NCBI GenBank assembly: GCA_036873755.1
Contig: JAVTVY010025021.1
Coordinates: forward strand, 47,876-111,875
Direction of reading: 5' to 3'
From: Hanleya hanleyi
Lineage: Eukaryota > Mollusca > Polyplacophora > Lepidopleurida > Hanleyidae
Length of the DNA: 64,000 nt
The first letter of the stretch is position 1. The number at the start of each line of letters is the position of its first letter. The position numbers were made by a program, and so were the translations under genes. This document shows positions 1-11,988 of this stretch, in pieces. Under the pieces are notes generated by a model. It did no database searches. It saw only the letters and a program-made list of their open reading frames with translations, and had not been told where the DNA came from.

Positions 1-1890
1 TTGCATGCATATGTTCTTTATGAATCAAGAAGGGAAGGCGCCCCAACAATCCAATCTCCAAAATTAAACTTAAAATCATTTTGTATTTTTTTTTAGAACT
101 ATAGGGAGGGAAAAATGACCAGTCGGCGAAATGGCCTCTGTTTTCAAAATCAAGTCTGTGGACTACCTAACCTTGCAGACCGTACATCCATATTTGCGTT
201 AGCTGTACCATGCAATATACCAACGAAGACATAGATGAGGCGTATTACATCCACTGGTTTCAGGGTATCAGTAAGGGATCAGTATCAAAAGTGAAATAAA
301 ATGAAAAGTAACTCCGAAAATGGAAGTCATTGTGATATAATATTCCATATTTCGACTGTGATTATATCATCGTCACTTCAAAAGTGAAGATCGATAACTT
401 TCAAGAGATAATCGCATGATTTACCTGGCTATTATCAAGCTCTCGGTTACGAGCTGAAGCCGGGAGTTCCCCCCCCCCCGAAGAATGAATGGGTACAATG
501 AAAGTTTACGTCAATTTTACTATAGAAATAATGCATTGGACTAACGTGACGATGAGTATATTAGAAAGTGGTAAGAATGCCTAATTGGAATAAAAAAACA
601 TGCATGGGATCTATTATTATAAAACCATAATCAATGGATTACTATTATCGTTCAGATGCACTCTATAAAGTCCATTACTGAAATAGATTTATACGAAACT
701 GTACAATAATCTCCGCTATATATCTTTCAAATTATGTATTTTTATTTGTTTTAAAATATATATAGTGCTTGTAAATGAATTGATTCAGAAATTTGTATAT
801 GGATAAATAAAGCATCTTGTTTATGAGCATCGAAGTCGGAAGTAACACAGAGTTCAATCAACGTATTAACAACAGAATAGACTGGTGAACATACACAGAC
901 AAAAGGTGGTTCGATGAAACAAAACAGTTTGTGTAAAAGTTGAAATTTAACTGAACAATTAAATAAATAAATCAACCAGAATGGCAAGTGGCGAAAATAA
1001 TTCCGTATGCGAAGGTGGACACAATTATTTCAACAGGGTTACTTACCAAGGGTTCCCTTTTCTCTGACATTGACAGAATTAATCAAAGATTATGAAGATA
1101 CAATAACAAAAAAATCTCCAGATGTGAATAAAATAGTGAAGGAAACCATACTTTCACAAAATAAATTTTATTAGAAAAGCGCGACATTAGTCTGATCAAA
1201 TAAATATTACTTTTATTATGGGCGTACTATTTTGCCCGAACTATTAGCTTATTATGTAGTCATTTTAAATTTGGAAATACACTCTTTTGAGATTGATTAC
1301 ATACGTTTTCCAAAGAGAAAATGCATACGAAAAGAGAGATACATGTATGACAAAATCTACGCACATGTGCGAACGAGTATAGCACGGACCTCCCAGAGAG
1401 CATATATATATATATACATTTTCTTCGCGATCGGAAAACGCCAATCGCAGATCAAATTTATTGCATTACCCTGTGCTAAACTAATAAATATTTGCGAGAA
1501 TAATCAAGATAATAGACTAAAGTAGAAGTAGAGGACAACCGTTACAATAAAATATGCAAATTACGGGTAGATCGGTATAGCAAGGCTCAATATTATAGGA
1601 CAATGATACGGAACTTTGAGGAGTGTCGATATTTTTCTCCGCACAAATATATTACTTTGTGAGCCATTGACAAATACAAGAACACATAAATATACGAATC
1701 TTCACGCAAACCACTTCATGAACAGATGAATTCATACTTTTTAATGAATATACCGTAAACCCCCTTTCTTCCAGATTATTTTCGTCGATCAGAAATAATC
1801 CCGCATTATATGCGATTATAACTCGTCGAAAACATATGATTATCTATCAGTGAAACTCAGTATAGTGCAGGCACGTCAGTTCACGGCCCA
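1..1890. other. AT-rich intergenic DNA, no gene seen
   Basis: Only short, unconvincing open frames occur here (all under 100 codons, none with a domain I recognise). There is a C-run near 470-480 and a short TA run near 1404-1417. I see no repeat family shared with the rest of the window. Confidence 0.5.
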
Positions 1891-1892
1891 AA

Positions 1893-2021
1893 CCATACGT
1901 GGAGGATTCGACCATCATCCGTGGATGATCCAGCCATCATCCACGGATGATCCAGCCATCATCCACGGAGGATCCGGCCATCATCCGTGGATGGTCCGGC
2001 CATGATACGTGGATGGTACAG
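1893..2021. repeat. 22-bp minisatellite, hairpin-prone, about 6 units
   Basis: Units begin at about 1893, 1912, 1934, 1956, 1978 and 2000 and share the core CCATCATCC..GGATGATCC. The period is 22 bp in all but the first, shorter unit. Each unit is close to self-complementary (ATCATCC-GT-GGATGAT), so it can fold as a hairpin. Successive units swap GTGG for CACG at the centre, as expected if the hairpin loop has inverted. It sits just outside the left arm of the unit at 2060-3520. Confidence 0.85.
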
Positions 2022-2059
2022 CTATCCTACCAGTAGGATAGGGTAACTGGAAAGTGGGC

Positions 2060-3520
2060 GTAATGTACAGTGAAAGTTCAGCCCGTCAACGTCACCAACG
2101 CCCACAAACGCCCGCTAACGCTCGTCCGAGCTCGCAATCGCCGATAACGCCCGTCAGCGCCCACAAACGCCCGTCAACGCCCGCAAACATTAAGCTTGAG
2201 CTTCAATGGTTGCCAACGCATTATGGACGGTACATCAAAGCATTACGCCGTGGTGGCTTATCAACCAAAGCGGATAGAACACCGCCCAAGCATAACGAAG
2301 GTTGTTCCTATCAGGGTATACATGGCGCTGTGGCACTCATTCATAAATACAACCCTATTAGAAAGACTAGCGCACTTCTCTCTTGTCGTTCAGCTCAATA
2401 AGTCTTATTCTTGCTTTGAATGTAGCCGATCGTCCACAGGTACCACAATATCATTAGACATCGGAAGAAGATCCATGTCTCTAACGTAGAAATGAGAGAC
2501 TACGCGTTAATACGGATACTGAAAGCTCATCCTCTGACGCGAATAGCATTAGCTCATCCCAGAAAAGCGAAAGTTTGGGTGACCCAGACACGGACGACAG
2601 AGGGTCGTCATTTTGGGATCGCTTTGTGGATAAGGCTCTTGACACACACGCCTCTGCTATCCAGCCAGATGGACAGAATAAAGAGACCTTACAGAAGGCG
2701 TATATCAACATGCAACTCCGATTCACAAAAAAATTGCAATGGCTCTATGAAAAATATACCTTCATTCCTCTTGAAATGAAGAGAGATCTTAAGCATAGGG
2801 CCATCATAAACACCAAGAGTTACATATAAGAGGATATTGGGTTAGCGCCCAGAGATGGTCTAAAAATGCTATCAAGATGTGGAAACAGCTGTTCAGGGAC
2901 GTGTTGCAATCGAACTTTCCCGGACTGGTACATAGCGAATCTGTTGAGGAAGGAGGGCGCAATCTTACTGGATAATAATGAGAACAGAAAAACTGACGGT
3001 GATTTACGAAGCTTCTTGTCGAATGCTGAAAAATACACGGAAATGATGTCCGAGATGGCCGAAGATGAGCCTCAAGAATGCACAATCAATATCAAGTGCG
3101 CGATTAAGACGGATATCACTCTAATGTTATGCCTTGTAAACATACCAAACGTGACTCGTTAGCTTGGGTACCACGTAACATTGGGGACAATAAAATATAT
3201 GAAAACTTGTGAACGTGTTGATCACTCTTTCTCTCTTTCTCTTTCTCAAGGATGTTGAGACGAGGGTTAGCGAGCACTGACTGGCATTATCGGGCGATTT
3301 CGGGTTGATCCAACAGGTTAAAACTTTAAATTCTTTTACTGTATGCATACTGGTATGTGACAGTTGTTTTTATCTGGTGAGAATATATCTAATGTGGGTC
3401 CGGTAACGGGGAACAAGTGAACTATTGGGCACTTTTCAAACGAATGCGGGTGCTAGGGGGCGCTATCAGGCGTTAGCAGGTTCAAGCGGCGTTTGCGGGC
3501 GTTACCCGTTTCTTGCCATT
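2060..3520. mobile_element. Decayed unit between inverted CGCCCACAAACG-type arms
   Basis: The left part (about 2085-2190) is a degenerate array of CGCCCACAAACGCC / CGCCCGTCAACG words. The right part (about 3440-3512) carries the complementary words (GCGGGCGTTACC, GGCGTTAGCAGG, GGCGTTTGCGGG). This is the layout of a DNA element with arrayed terminal inverted repeats, as in foldback-type elements. The interior holds the broken coding remnant described separately. Boundaries are approximate and no target-site duplication was identified, so the element class is an inference. Confidence 0.45.
2492..3000 (+). pseudogene. Broken ORF of unknown function inside the inverted-arm unit
   Basis: One frame is open from about 2494 through an acidic, Ser-rich stretch, then a basic, helix-rich block (FWDRFVDKALD, then LRFTKKLQWLYEKY and MKRDLKHRAII) to a stop at 2827-2829. 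The apparent continuation (RGYWVSAQRWSKNAIKMW) is in another frame, so at least one frameshift separates the halves. Further stops follow after about 2960. I do not recognise the family. The pattern of an invariant Trp, a basic helix and a second Trp-containing segment vaguely resembles uncharacterised proteins in cnidarian and mollusc genomes, but that is memory only. It may be the remnant of the element's own gene. Confidence 0.4.
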
Positions 3521-3529
3521 TCACCAAAT

Positions 3530-5030
3530 TTGTGTCAATTTATATGAACAGACATTATACGGTTAAGTATTTCGACTTGTCCTGGCCATATGGGTTCAGT
3601 GTGTAGTCTGAACAAGCACACAAGCACTCTACACGCACACAAGTTATCTATGAACGATGACATCTGTTATAATTATGGCACGAATGAACAATTCACGCCT
3701 GCAGACTAGCGAATACAGAAGACCGATATATCACAATACGTTGTCAGATCAATACTATCCCATTCTGATAGTCAGTAAACAGAGAACAGCTATAAATGGA
3801 AAATTTGAATAAGGGGATACACCGAGTTGGTTTTTCGACCTAAATTTGAAAACTACCAGTTTACGATGCAATTCTTCGACCGCATGGGAAGCTTAATTCT
3901 AGAAACTATACCACGATGCTATGAACTCATTGTGTGTTCGTATTCTGTCCCCGGAAAATGTGGTACGGTAGTAATCGTATACAAAATGCAGTAGCTCTGT
4001 CCAAACACTTTACAATGTAAATTTGGAACAGACATTGGATCTCTACAAATATCACAATTAGATAACAAATATACTTATGTTCACGTGTTTGGTGACTGCA
4101 GTAATATTTATTAACATTGCGTTGTTTTTTAACAAAATCAATGATAAAGGAATATCTTTATGTTTTTTTATGTATTCATGTATGGAAACTACCTTAAAAA
4201 TAGTCAGCATGTAAGCATGATATGATAAACATAGGCTTTCTACTTTCGATAAATCGTACACAGATCAATATCCAGTGATGTTAATGTAAAACAGCATATT
4301 GTCCGTTGGGTATGATTGTCCAGTTCTACCTCTCAACTCAACTAAGACCTATTTTCCTAACACACACGGATAATATGAATGGCAGTTTCTCCTATAGAAA
4401 ACACTAGCATAATTTTCTAAGAATGTGCCGGATTCCCTGTGTATCGGCAAAATTCCGTTCGTTAAACCATAATCACTTACCAGTAATGGAAGCTGGATAT
4501 AGACATAATATAATTGTTTTAATATTTTCAGATTTCAAGTTGTGTGTAAGTTTTAATAATAGTGTAACATTGAGTCAAGCTGTCCACCATATAAAATTTA
4601 CATGTAAACGTATAACTTTATAACATGGCAACCCTGCAAAATAATCAAAATCAATACGATACTATAGGCTTTCGGCACTTTCGCCCTGGGAGGTCTCACA
4701 ATGGATCCGGAACATGTAGTTCCCATCTCTTCTATCCTATCCATATACACGATCACAAAATACCCTCCCGATACAACACTCACCTCGTTGTAATCAATAT
4801 TATGCTATACCAAAAATATCAATCATCACCTTCATTCACCTTACTCTACAATCTCAAAGACGTCCATCACACCTTGGCCCACAGGCATACTTTTCAAAAT
4901 GTCCTGGGCATGCATATTCCATCCTAAGACAATTTTCCTTAAATCATGGGATCTTCACCGTACCATCTTCAAGATCTTCCTACACCAATATCCTTTCAAC
5001 GCCACACACCGTAACCTCTTCAGATAGCAA
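3530..5030. other. AT-rich intergenic DNA, no gene seen
   Basis: No credible coding region or internal repeat structure was recognised. Open frames at 4058-4261 (minus) and 4625-4927 (plus) are short and low-complexity. Confidence 0.45.
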
Positions 5031-5034
5031 CGTC

Positions 5035-5190
5035 ACGTCATGAAAAAACCACGTAGCGTCTCAAGATCACCATGTCATGGCCTAAGATAGCCATATAATG
5101 TGTTATGTCACGTCACGCCTGAAGTCCGTCATTTAACGTCTTAAGATAGCCAGGTAACGTCTTACGGTTGACACGTCACTGGACGTGACG
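5035..5190. repeat. Degenerate short tandem repeat with ACGTC words
   Basis: The words TAAGATAGCCA and AACGTCTTA recur about every 45-65 bp (near 5090 and 5150, with a weaker relative near 5061), interspersed with CACGTCA words. The stretch ends in CACGTCACTGGACGTGACGTCA, which is close to palindromic. The unit length is poorly defined. Confidence 0.4.
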
Positions 5191-6796
5191 TCATTGTAGG
5201 AAGTAATGTTATCACCGAAGTGACGTGTTCAGATCTGTCCGATCAGTAGATTCACCGGAAAAACTGTCGTTGAACTGTCTTTTTAACCTCTACTATCGGC
5301 GCAATTTCAGCATTGTCATGGGGAAATTCTTTTCGTACAGTCTGTCCTGTATTAGAGAGATGTGAAAAATAAGCCCTAAATCATTTTTGTCAAGTATTAA
5401 CCTGGCGGAATGGAATCTGGAATAATTCCAACAATTGTGAAGACATTCCGTGGGAAACTACAGGACAGACATCGAATTAATTCGATTATTAGTGAAAATA
5501 AGAAATGTGAGGAGGTAGAAACGAGAAACGAGAATTTTCACCCATCCGAGCGACTTTTACGTTTGATAGGAAATATTGCCCGCATATACTGAAGCAGCGG
5601 CGATGCGAAAAGGTCAAACGTTAGTTTGTTATGAGCTTGTGTTCCATCTTCCGAGCAGACTAATATCGGACCAAGAGATCTCCAAATAACCGTTAGTTCG
5701 CCATTTCTTCAATCCTCGAAGTTGATTAACGTTGGTGTAAGCCCATTCTCCATGCCCTGTGTTATTATATGGCTACCACTTAGGGAGTAGCAAGAAGATT
5801 AAAAAACAAACCCCTTCTGACACATCTACTATCCAAATTAATCCCAGTCGAATGAAATGCGCACAAACAATTTCACAAAAACTACAAGAGGTTTAGCTTT
5901 AAAAATAATACTGCGAACTCTGGCATAAGTAATTAACAATTGTAATTTCAATGCTATTTGGTTTTTTCATACTATGCGGAATGATATAAATCTTGGTGTA
6001 GCTTTTTGTCAACTGGGTGTTCTTATTGTCTCGTGTATTACTGTGGTGTATTTGCAGTTTTTCAACACGATCAATGAAACGTATAATATACGCATGCTGT
6101 ATAGCGTATACATTTATATAACAGCGCTTCAACAGTGTGGGTTAAATGTTTCGAACATCAGCGTGCTAGATCAAGTAAATAATCTTGAACACACTTGCTT
6201 AGCCACAAGACCACACCCAGGGACGGAAAGAAAATGTCATTAAATAAGCAATCTGGTTTCAGTATAATCCATAATATTTCTGGTCTAGTGACCCATTATA
6301 GTTATTGTTGGGTAGTTTGTAGAGAAAAATACATTGAAGGAAATGTATTGATTACAACACATATAATTGATGTTCATATATATTTGGTTTTGCTTACCTG
6401 AAGTTCGTGATTGGTGTTACGAAATAAAGTATTTCCTTGAAGGATGTGGAAATTCTTTATGGGCGATGGCTGGTTACAAAAATAGTCCGAATCGTTAGCG
6501 ATGATGTTCAGGAAAGAGTGATGGAATACGTAATCGTAGCCGATATCCAACAACCGATAGCCTGTAGTCATTCACAGATAACGTCCGTGTCAGTAATCGA
6601 AATATATTCAATATATAAATCCCCAACGTGAAGTGTCGTAGAAAACTGACCTCTTCCAGTTGAACAGTCCCTGTATGATTTCGTAAATTTTTCGATTAAT
6701 CTTACTTCTCTATGTATGAATGAAGTATTGTGGAATGCTTCGGAATCGTTAATGAACACAATTTAAATAGTTTTGACAACAGCGTTTTGTTTTCAG

Positions 6797-7790
6797 GGGT
6801 CCCACCCTTATTCCATCCCGAGTTAGGTGTCGACGAATACCTTCCCGTAGAGTCATATGGTTTCTTTTTAGTCGCCAGAAGTCGTCAATTTTTCCCGCCT
6901 CTTGCATATTCTCTTCCCTTATATGTGTTGTGATATCGCTCCAATTAATTACCTGTATATGGTAGGATTCTGCTGGTGGACTGTTAGTCCCCGAGGCCCG
7001 CCCTCTGTACACTCGACAAATATATGTAGGTTTGTTGTTTCGGTGGGAAATTTAAGCCGTACGACGTCGGATATTACAGGATAGTTACAGGACGACGATA
7101 CAGCTCAGCAATCGCCAATGTACGAGTTGTCACAGCGAAACAGCTCACCAATTACCAGTATACGAGTTGTCAGGGCATCTCCATCATAGCTCTCTAGATT
7201 TGTATCTAATACCGCTTATATCGGTGCTAGGGGTCGTGTGGTCATATCATCCATATTGCCACATGAACAGGTACAATAAAAGCGTACCTGAGATACAACA
7301 CATATCACGAATCGTTAGATTCTTGGTATGTGCTTTGGAATAGCTTTACCAGAAGACTATTCTGTGAAGTCATATGACGCAGTCAGTATGTCGGCACCTC
7401 TTCCCACTTCCCTTATATGTGTTGTAATTTATAGGTTTCTTGCATTTACCAGGCTACCCCATGTTAAGGCGTTTACTCCATCAGACGTCCATGATGCTCA
7501 TCCAATAACATGAGATGAGTTGTTTGAACTGATCTGTCATCACAACTCCCGAGCTAGCGTATCTAATTCCGCTTAAGCCGGTGCTAGGGGCCGTATGAAT
7601 ACTTCATAGTCTCAACATGAACAGCCGCAATAAAAGCGCAGCTGAGATACTGCGGCTACGTCTGAGAATCCACCGTATTCTCGGGTCTGAATGTTAGGTG
7701 TCGACGAATAATTTCTTGTTGAGTCATATGGTTGCTTTTTAGTCGGCAGACGTGGTCAATTTTTCTCGCCTGTCGCATATCGCTCCAATT
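6797..7790 (+). repeat. Repeat family R, related to the 3' part of the Penelope-like copies
   Basis: This contains two partly redundant modules. One (6797-7090) has GAGTCATATGG..TTTTTAGTCG, then GGATTCTGCTGGTGG, then TTTAAGCCGTACGACGTCG. The others (7140-7310 and 7440-7660) end with TCTAATTCCGCTTAAGCCGG..CTAGGGG..CGTATGAA and CTGAGATAC, the same words that follow the RT frame in the Penelope-like copies at 33559, 51190 and 58570. A third partial module lies at 7690-7790. The minus-strand counterpart, with the LTR retrotransposon removed, is 20742-20933 plus 25782-26000. It probably represents degraded non-coding parts of a retroelement family. Confidence 0.55.
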
Positions 7791-7999
7791 AAACATTTTT
7801 TATGTAATTACAATAGAATATTTCTGTGGATGTATTTGCCGTTTCATCGCCATTGTATTCACAATAGCAAAACTAGATAGAATCATTCTCACAACTTTTA
7901 TACTTATATTATTATAACCAGTTCGACAGCGGTGATACCTGTCCTTAAGATAACAACAGGTGGGCCAGCATCACCGATGAAAATGATCACGTGGTCATG

Positions 8000-8655
8000 T
8001 TATTGAAAAGTGGAACTTAGCTCATCCCACCGCCTTGAATATTCTACAGTTATATGAATGTAGATTTGATCAACGGGTTGATATTGTGTTTTGTTAGTTG
8101 CCTGGTGACGTTGGCATCAAAAGCAATACTGAGGCTGACGAAATGGCTAAGGCAGTCCTAGATATGGAGGTTGATCCTGTTGGAATCCCATAGAGCGATC
8201 TCAGACCCTCTCTCTGCGCATATGTGAGAAAGCTTTATGGGATGCTGTGAATAATAACAAACTTCATGAGTTCATAAAAAATTGTAGGCTATACTCATCT
8301 GAACAGCTAGAAATGTTTCGATCAAGCCATGATAAGGCGATGTAGAATCGGCCATTCACGATTTAGTCACGAACATTTACTAAAGAAAGAGCCAGTCCCA
8401 ATGTGTATCCTTGCCACGAAGATCTTACAGTGAAACATATTCTTATCGACTGTATAGATTTTAAGATTGCAAGGGGAGTCTTTTTAGAAGATCTTTTTAA
8501 TCGGGTGAAAGAAGTCTGTATCTAGGTTATTTGAGAGAAATCGGCTTGTTGTGTATGTTTTAATGTATTGGATTACTATGTTATTAACTTGAAAACTTAG
8601 AATTTTGTTTGATCGTCGCTATATAGCTGAAATATTGCTGAGGGCGACGTTAACC
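8000..8655 (+). pseudogene. 3' end of a non-LTR retrotransposon: RNase H, zinc-knuckle-like tail and 3' UTR
   Basis: Read with frame changes, this gives the end of an RNase H domain (PGDVGIKSNTEADEMAKA, about 8102-8156). It continues as a C-terminal RIGHSRF...EPVPMC.LCHEDLTVKHIL..C tail (8335-8450) typical of Jockey/I-type non-LTR elements. In-frame stops and frameshifts show it is dead. The sequence ends in ATATAGCTGAAATATTGCTGAGGGCGACGTTAACCC directly before a (TC)n run, which I read as the element's 3' terminus. A sister fragment with a better preserved RNase H lies at 14990-15340. Confidence 0.7.
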
Positions 8656-8658
8656 CTT

Positions 8659-8697
8659 AATTCTCTCTCTCCCTCTCTCTCCCTCTCTCTCTCTCGC
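8659..8697. repeat. (TC)n microsatellite abutting a retrotransposon 3' end
   Basis: About 39 bp of CTCTCT with a few CCC interruptions follows directly after the retrotransposon terminus GCGACGTTAACCCTTAATT. The same terminus, inverted, abuts (GA)n at 43668-43745. Confidence 0.9.
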
Positions 8698-10099
8698 ATT
8701 GAAAATGTTCTGTTCGTTTGCCTGTTTCCATTAAAGTTGAGTTTGAGGCAAACAAAGACATTTGAGTGATATACTTGCCACATACAGAAAATAGATTAGC
8801 GAAATAAATATATACGGTAAACGAGAGTCTGGCGATCGGAAGCCAAGGCGGCCGATTGTTCATCGGCCGACGGAACCGCGCCGTCACATAATGAAGGAAC
8901 TATCAGCAAGATATTTGTAAAATGGGACGTGTTTCGTGCCGAATATTTATTAACTTGTGCCAATAAATGTCAGGAATTCTAGATATAATGCGAATAATTT
9001 CATTGCCATCAGGTTGATGGGGCGATATGGGACGTGAATTGCCGACGGGAGCCCTATGTCGGCACTCCACACTCAGCCTCTTGGGATGGCAAATCGCTTG
9101 GAGGTGGGGGGGGGGGGCTACTACAGTATGACCCTAGCAACCTGTTTCATGTCGGCAGAATATCTTCTCTGACCAGGGCGGGAGTGGGGGAGGGGCATAT
9201 TGGTCCCATAACATTTCCGCGAATCTTAATAGTCAATAACTATTTGCATAATCCTACGTGCAAAGGATCACGAGCAACTTCAAAATAGCAGCCACGAGGT
9301 GTCTTCCGGAAGTCAGTCTTTCCTGTTCCCTTTTCGCATTTTTCTTGCCTAAAATGACATAAAAGTGACTTATCTTGCTGAAACTAATTTTCTCTATCAT
9401 ATTAAGTGAGAGAAAATATCGAAAGGTAAAGTAATCGGAAAAATGGTCAAAAGAAAAGGCAAATAATGGCTTCAGAAAGAAGACGCCCTTCTAACATCAT
9501 TTTGGCACTTATTTGGATATTTTTACATTTCTTGTAGAACTTGGCCCAAGAATTGTCATCATTGAAAAGCACTGCTTTAGGATAATGACTGCCCAAGAGA
9601 TTAAACCTTTCATCAACTCTGTTATTAAGCAGCAGCGCTGTATCTACCGGCCTACTCCCTCAACGGCCCACTTCTAGATTGATGACAGCGGATCGATGAT
9701 TTGAACTGCTTCGGGAAACTCTCGAGTGTACAAGTAGAGAAGCATATACAGATAAACCTGCTATACAGATGAACCTGTATTTTTTAACAGCTTGGTTTAT
9801 TATCTGATCCGAAACTCTTAATTCAATGAGAATAGAGGCAAGCGAAGTCTTAATATATACATATTCAGGCCAAATGAATGGAAGAGTCACAGAGAGGACC
9901 AGCATATCTGCTAATGTGACCTCCACCTCCAATACAACACAACAATATAACAATAACAATCGTTTGTAGACGTACAACTGCAATGATATCGATGCATACA
10001 TATTGCCGACTCGTGTACACGTGCGGTCAAATACAATTGAGAGCTGATACGAAGCTGCGCATCTGTAAACCCTTCCGCTCTGTGGCAACTGTTTAAGGC

Positions 10100-11760
10100 T
10101 ACACTAACTCACGAAAATTATGTTGTATCAATCATGTTTGGTGCTACAGATCGACATAATTGTAGTCTTGAATTAGATTGTAATTGGCAAAAAAATAGAT
10201 CAGCGGGAAGCAGTGAGAATAGTTCTTATACTATTATTTATTTTGGGAAGCAGGGCCCTTAATAAAATTTAGAAAACCTGCAATATGTTATAGAGAGTGG
10301 GTTTACAGTTGCCACAAACTAAAATTTGCTGTTCTTCTGCATGACATGACATGTATGACATGCCAGAGACTGACTCTTAACTCATGGATCGAATAATAAA
10401 ATTGATCAGTTAAAAAAGATTACATTGCTAAAGGCTTCTGGCTCTTGAAGCGGCAAGCAAGCATATCAAATATGGATTTAATCAGAGGAACCGTTTTGTA
10501 GCAAAAACGTCTCACTAAAACAGGGGGTAATACAATTTATTATTTATATAACCGTGAAATCCTTATATTTTCTTCACTCTTAAAAGTGATATTTTCATTG
10601 CAGTTAGATAACACTTTTGCAGTTAGATAACACTTTTGTTATCTAACTGCTGAGTACATGTGAACTCTGACCTGACAGTGACGTTGCCGGAACTACTTCT
10701 TTCACTACGGTACTTTCATTCCGAGAATGCTTGCCAACAATTCATAACCCTTCAAAACTTCGTCATGGAATGAATATATATACAGATCATTTCATATAAA
10801 ATTCAATATATCTTTTATTTAAGTGTTAGCTAACATATCCACGCAGCGCTGGTACGATCTATAAAATACTTTGAGTGATCGGCCTCAATCGTCGGTCGAT
10901 CTGTCTCAATATTTGGGCGAAGTTTTTTTCCACTGGTCTTGGACGATTTGGCCTTGGACGATATGACCTGATATCGTGATGTCAGGTCTATTTTTAGACT
11001 TTCGCAGTAAGTGAACTTTTAGGCTCCTTCGACATAAAACAACAGTTGTTACGTCAACCAAGAATGCACAATTAATACTGGTATGAGTAGAAGTAAAGTT
11101 ACTAACCACCTTGGGTCCTTATAGACTTTCGCAAAGATGATGCGGAAAAGCGTGAAACCCGCAAACTGCGATGGGCTGGCTTTCTGCTTCAGTTACGTTC
11201 GAGCCCAAAGATATACAAACAAGCTAAAAGGGGATAGCTCTAAAGTTGATTTCTCATATGCTGCATAGCGGTTTCCATATACAGTTACCCAGACGGAGAG
11301 CTTGAAGTTGCAGTTTGTCGTGTTTATCCGACCATGCGTGTTCGGCACAGTCGCGAGTCGAGTCAGCAGTGTTGTGTTTCTGTTGCCCGTTCTTCCGGTT
11401 TCACTTCAGGCAATTCAACTGAACCGAGATGTAGACAGCTATCAACAGGCCCACGTGTCACTGTCCTTCGTGAGAACTTGCCTTCCTTTCACTGTCGGGT
11501 AAACTGAAAGTCTGTAAACTCTTCTAAATTCAAGAAGATTTTTCTTCTCGCTTCGATCGCGATCTTTCGCCGCTTGATTGACAGTTGCACGTGACTTCAG
11601 ACGGGACTCTTCCATTCCCATTGGCTAATGTCTTTGTATTTCTCCGCGGCATAAACAAAATAAAATCCGACCTAATTTGTGTTAGAAAATTACTTCAAAA
11701 GACAGCCCACGGTGTCTAATATTACAACATTGATAAAAAAAATAATGTTCTATAAATAAT
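10100..11760. other. Intergenic DNA, no gene seen
   Basis: The open frames are short. Apart from the small repeat at 10601-10649, I recognise nothing. Confidence 0.45.
10601..10649. repeat. 19-bp direct duplication followed by its inverted partner
   Basis: CAGTTAGATAACACTTTTG occurs twice head to tail (10601-10619 and 10620-10638). TTATCTAACTG (10639-10649) follows, which is complementary to the first 11 bp of each unit. This permits alternative hairpins. Confidence 0.9.
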
Positions 11761-11767
11761 AAATAGA

Positions 11768-11916
11768 ATATTGCACTGTTGAGTTTGAATAGCATAAATA
11801 TTTGTTCTCGTGAAAGGTGGAAGGATAACCCACTCGACGCTTCGCGTATCGTGGGTTATCCTTCCACCTTTCACTCGAACAAATATTTATGCTATTCAAA
11901 CTCAACAGTGCAATAT
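11768..11916. repeat. Near-perfect 66-bp inverted repeat (hairpin)
   Basis: The left arm 11768-11833 and right arm 11851-11916 are complementary over 66 bp, with about three mismatches (CTC against GAG region). A 17-nt spacer, TCGACGCTTCGCGTATC, separates them. Arm ends read ATATTGCACTGTTGAG at the outside and GGATAACCCAC at the inside. It contains no ORF. It is probably a short foldback/MITE remnant or a palindrome created by replication. Confidence 0.95.
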
Positions 11917-11988
11917 CCTCTATATATTACATTGACCTCGGTGCCAATATAATGTAATCGACTGATTTTTTACACCAAAAATAAATGT

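Larger units (their letters stand above)
5250..10090. repeat. Large dispersed repeat segment, copy 1 (composite)
   Basis: Several blocks here reappear in the same order at 13000-16600. Block a is 5270-6190 against 13000-13810, with shared strings such as GATAGGAAATATTGCCCGCA and GCTTTTTGTCAACTGGGT. Block b is 6420-6780 against 13870-14260. Block c is 7921-8000 against 14395-14465. Block d is 8690-9130 against 14465-14935. Block e is 9290-9720 and beyond against 15430-16200. Copy 1 is interrupted by another repeat at 6797-7790 and by a retrotransposon 3' end at 8000-8655. Divergence is substantial, with many indels. Block d also occurs at 42840-43200, so this is a dispersed family and not only a local tandem duplication. 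No coding content is convincing. Confidence 0.75.

Noticed and set aside
2054..2489. Two overlapping frames of 115 and 97 codons
   Set aside because: The first begins in the CGCCCACAAACG repeat array, and neither shows a recognisable domain.
9660..10088. 142-codon minus-strand frame with a GPCR-like LADMLVLSVTLPF stretch
   Set aside because: It lies in the large dispersed repeat, and the paralogous stretch near 16400 lacks the frame. No other GPCR motif is present.
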